Shown piece by piece: positions 5,121 through 5,141 of a DNA stretch of 5,141 bases. A model generated the notes under the pieces. The model ran no database searches. It saw only the letters and a list, made by a program, of their open reading frames with translations, and was not told the origin of the DNA. The position numbers and the translations under genes are program-made. The stretch is taken from the NCBI GenBank assembly GCA_002411515.1, contig DHTF01000080.1, positions 1-5,141 on the forward strand, in the 5' to 3' direction. The DNA comes from Proteiniphilum sp. UBA5267. GTDB taxonomy: Bacteria > Bacteroidota > Bacteroidia > Bacteroidales > Dysgonomonadaceae. Numbering within the stretch: position 1 is the stretch's first letter; every line of letters begins with the position of its first letter.

Positions 5121-5141
5121 CGGAAAGAAAGGGATTCGAAC
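5121..5141 (-). tRNA. 3' end of a tRNA gene, cut by the window edge
   Basis: Read on the minus strand the edge gives G, the T loop TTCGAAT (5140-5134), T-stem 3' strand CCCTT (5133-5129), acceptor 3' strand TCTTTCC (5128-5122) and a G discriminator at 5121. CCA is not encoded; the next bases are CA then C and a T run. The GTTCGAATCCC motif is the standard tRNA T-arm. The 5' half, including the anticodon, lies outside, so the identity is unknown. G73 and this acceptor sequence would suit tRNA-Ser, but other tRNAs also carry G73. Confidence 0.8.

Noticed and set aside
5111..5141. Attachment site duplication from an integrated element
   Set aside because: No second copy of the tRNA 3' end was seen elsewhere in the window, and no integrase is present, so integration remains only a possibility.

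Overview
The window reads as a piece of a Bacteroidota (Bacteroidales-like) chromosome. The signs are the protein families present (a TolC-type efflux channel, short outer membrane beta-barrels with Sec signal peptides, and a lipobox/TPR/transmembrane/helix-turn-helix protein typical of this phylum), the general absence of strong Shine-Dalgarno sequences before the intact genes, and a tRNA 3' end without an encoded CCA. The genus cannot be fixed from the sequence alone.

Layout. Positions 1-1101 (+) hold the C-terminal three quarters or so of a TolC-family outer membrane efflux protein whose start lies outside the window. Everything after it is on the minus strand. Reading in the direction of transcription from the right edge: the 3' end of a tRNA gene (5141-5121), then only 10 bases later a 577-residue membrane-spanning TPR/HTH regulator (5110-3377), a 242-base intergenic region with a striking AT-rich dyad, and a set of outer membrane beta-barrel genes: an intact 238-residue barrel (3134-2418), 19 bases, an intact 239-residue barrel (2398-1679), about 25 bases, and a broken third member (1653-1124). 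The broken member converges on the TolC gene.

The broken member is the most informative part. It is a close copy of the first barrel gene (about 94-97% identical over 363 aligned bases, no small indels) that has lost exactly 244 bases across a GAT microhomology, shifting the frame. Its 5' end is different from the parent: it carries the remains of another signal peptide behind an AGGAG sequence, with a TAG where the ATG should be. This suggests that the region once held three consecutive barrel genes, two of them paralogues, and that the third decayed recently.

Working hypothesis (inference): the inner-membrane regulator senses something in the periplasm through its TPR region and controls nearby envelope genes, possibly the barrel pair immediately downstream, through the dyad in the intergenic region. 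The TolC gene is a separate, convergent unit of visibly higher G+C. No CRISPR array, transposase, or rRNA was found. The evidence for a wholly new system is modest. The unusual items are the regulator abutting a tRNA, the dyad, a possible small membrane-protein frame in the leader, and the decaying chimeric barrel.
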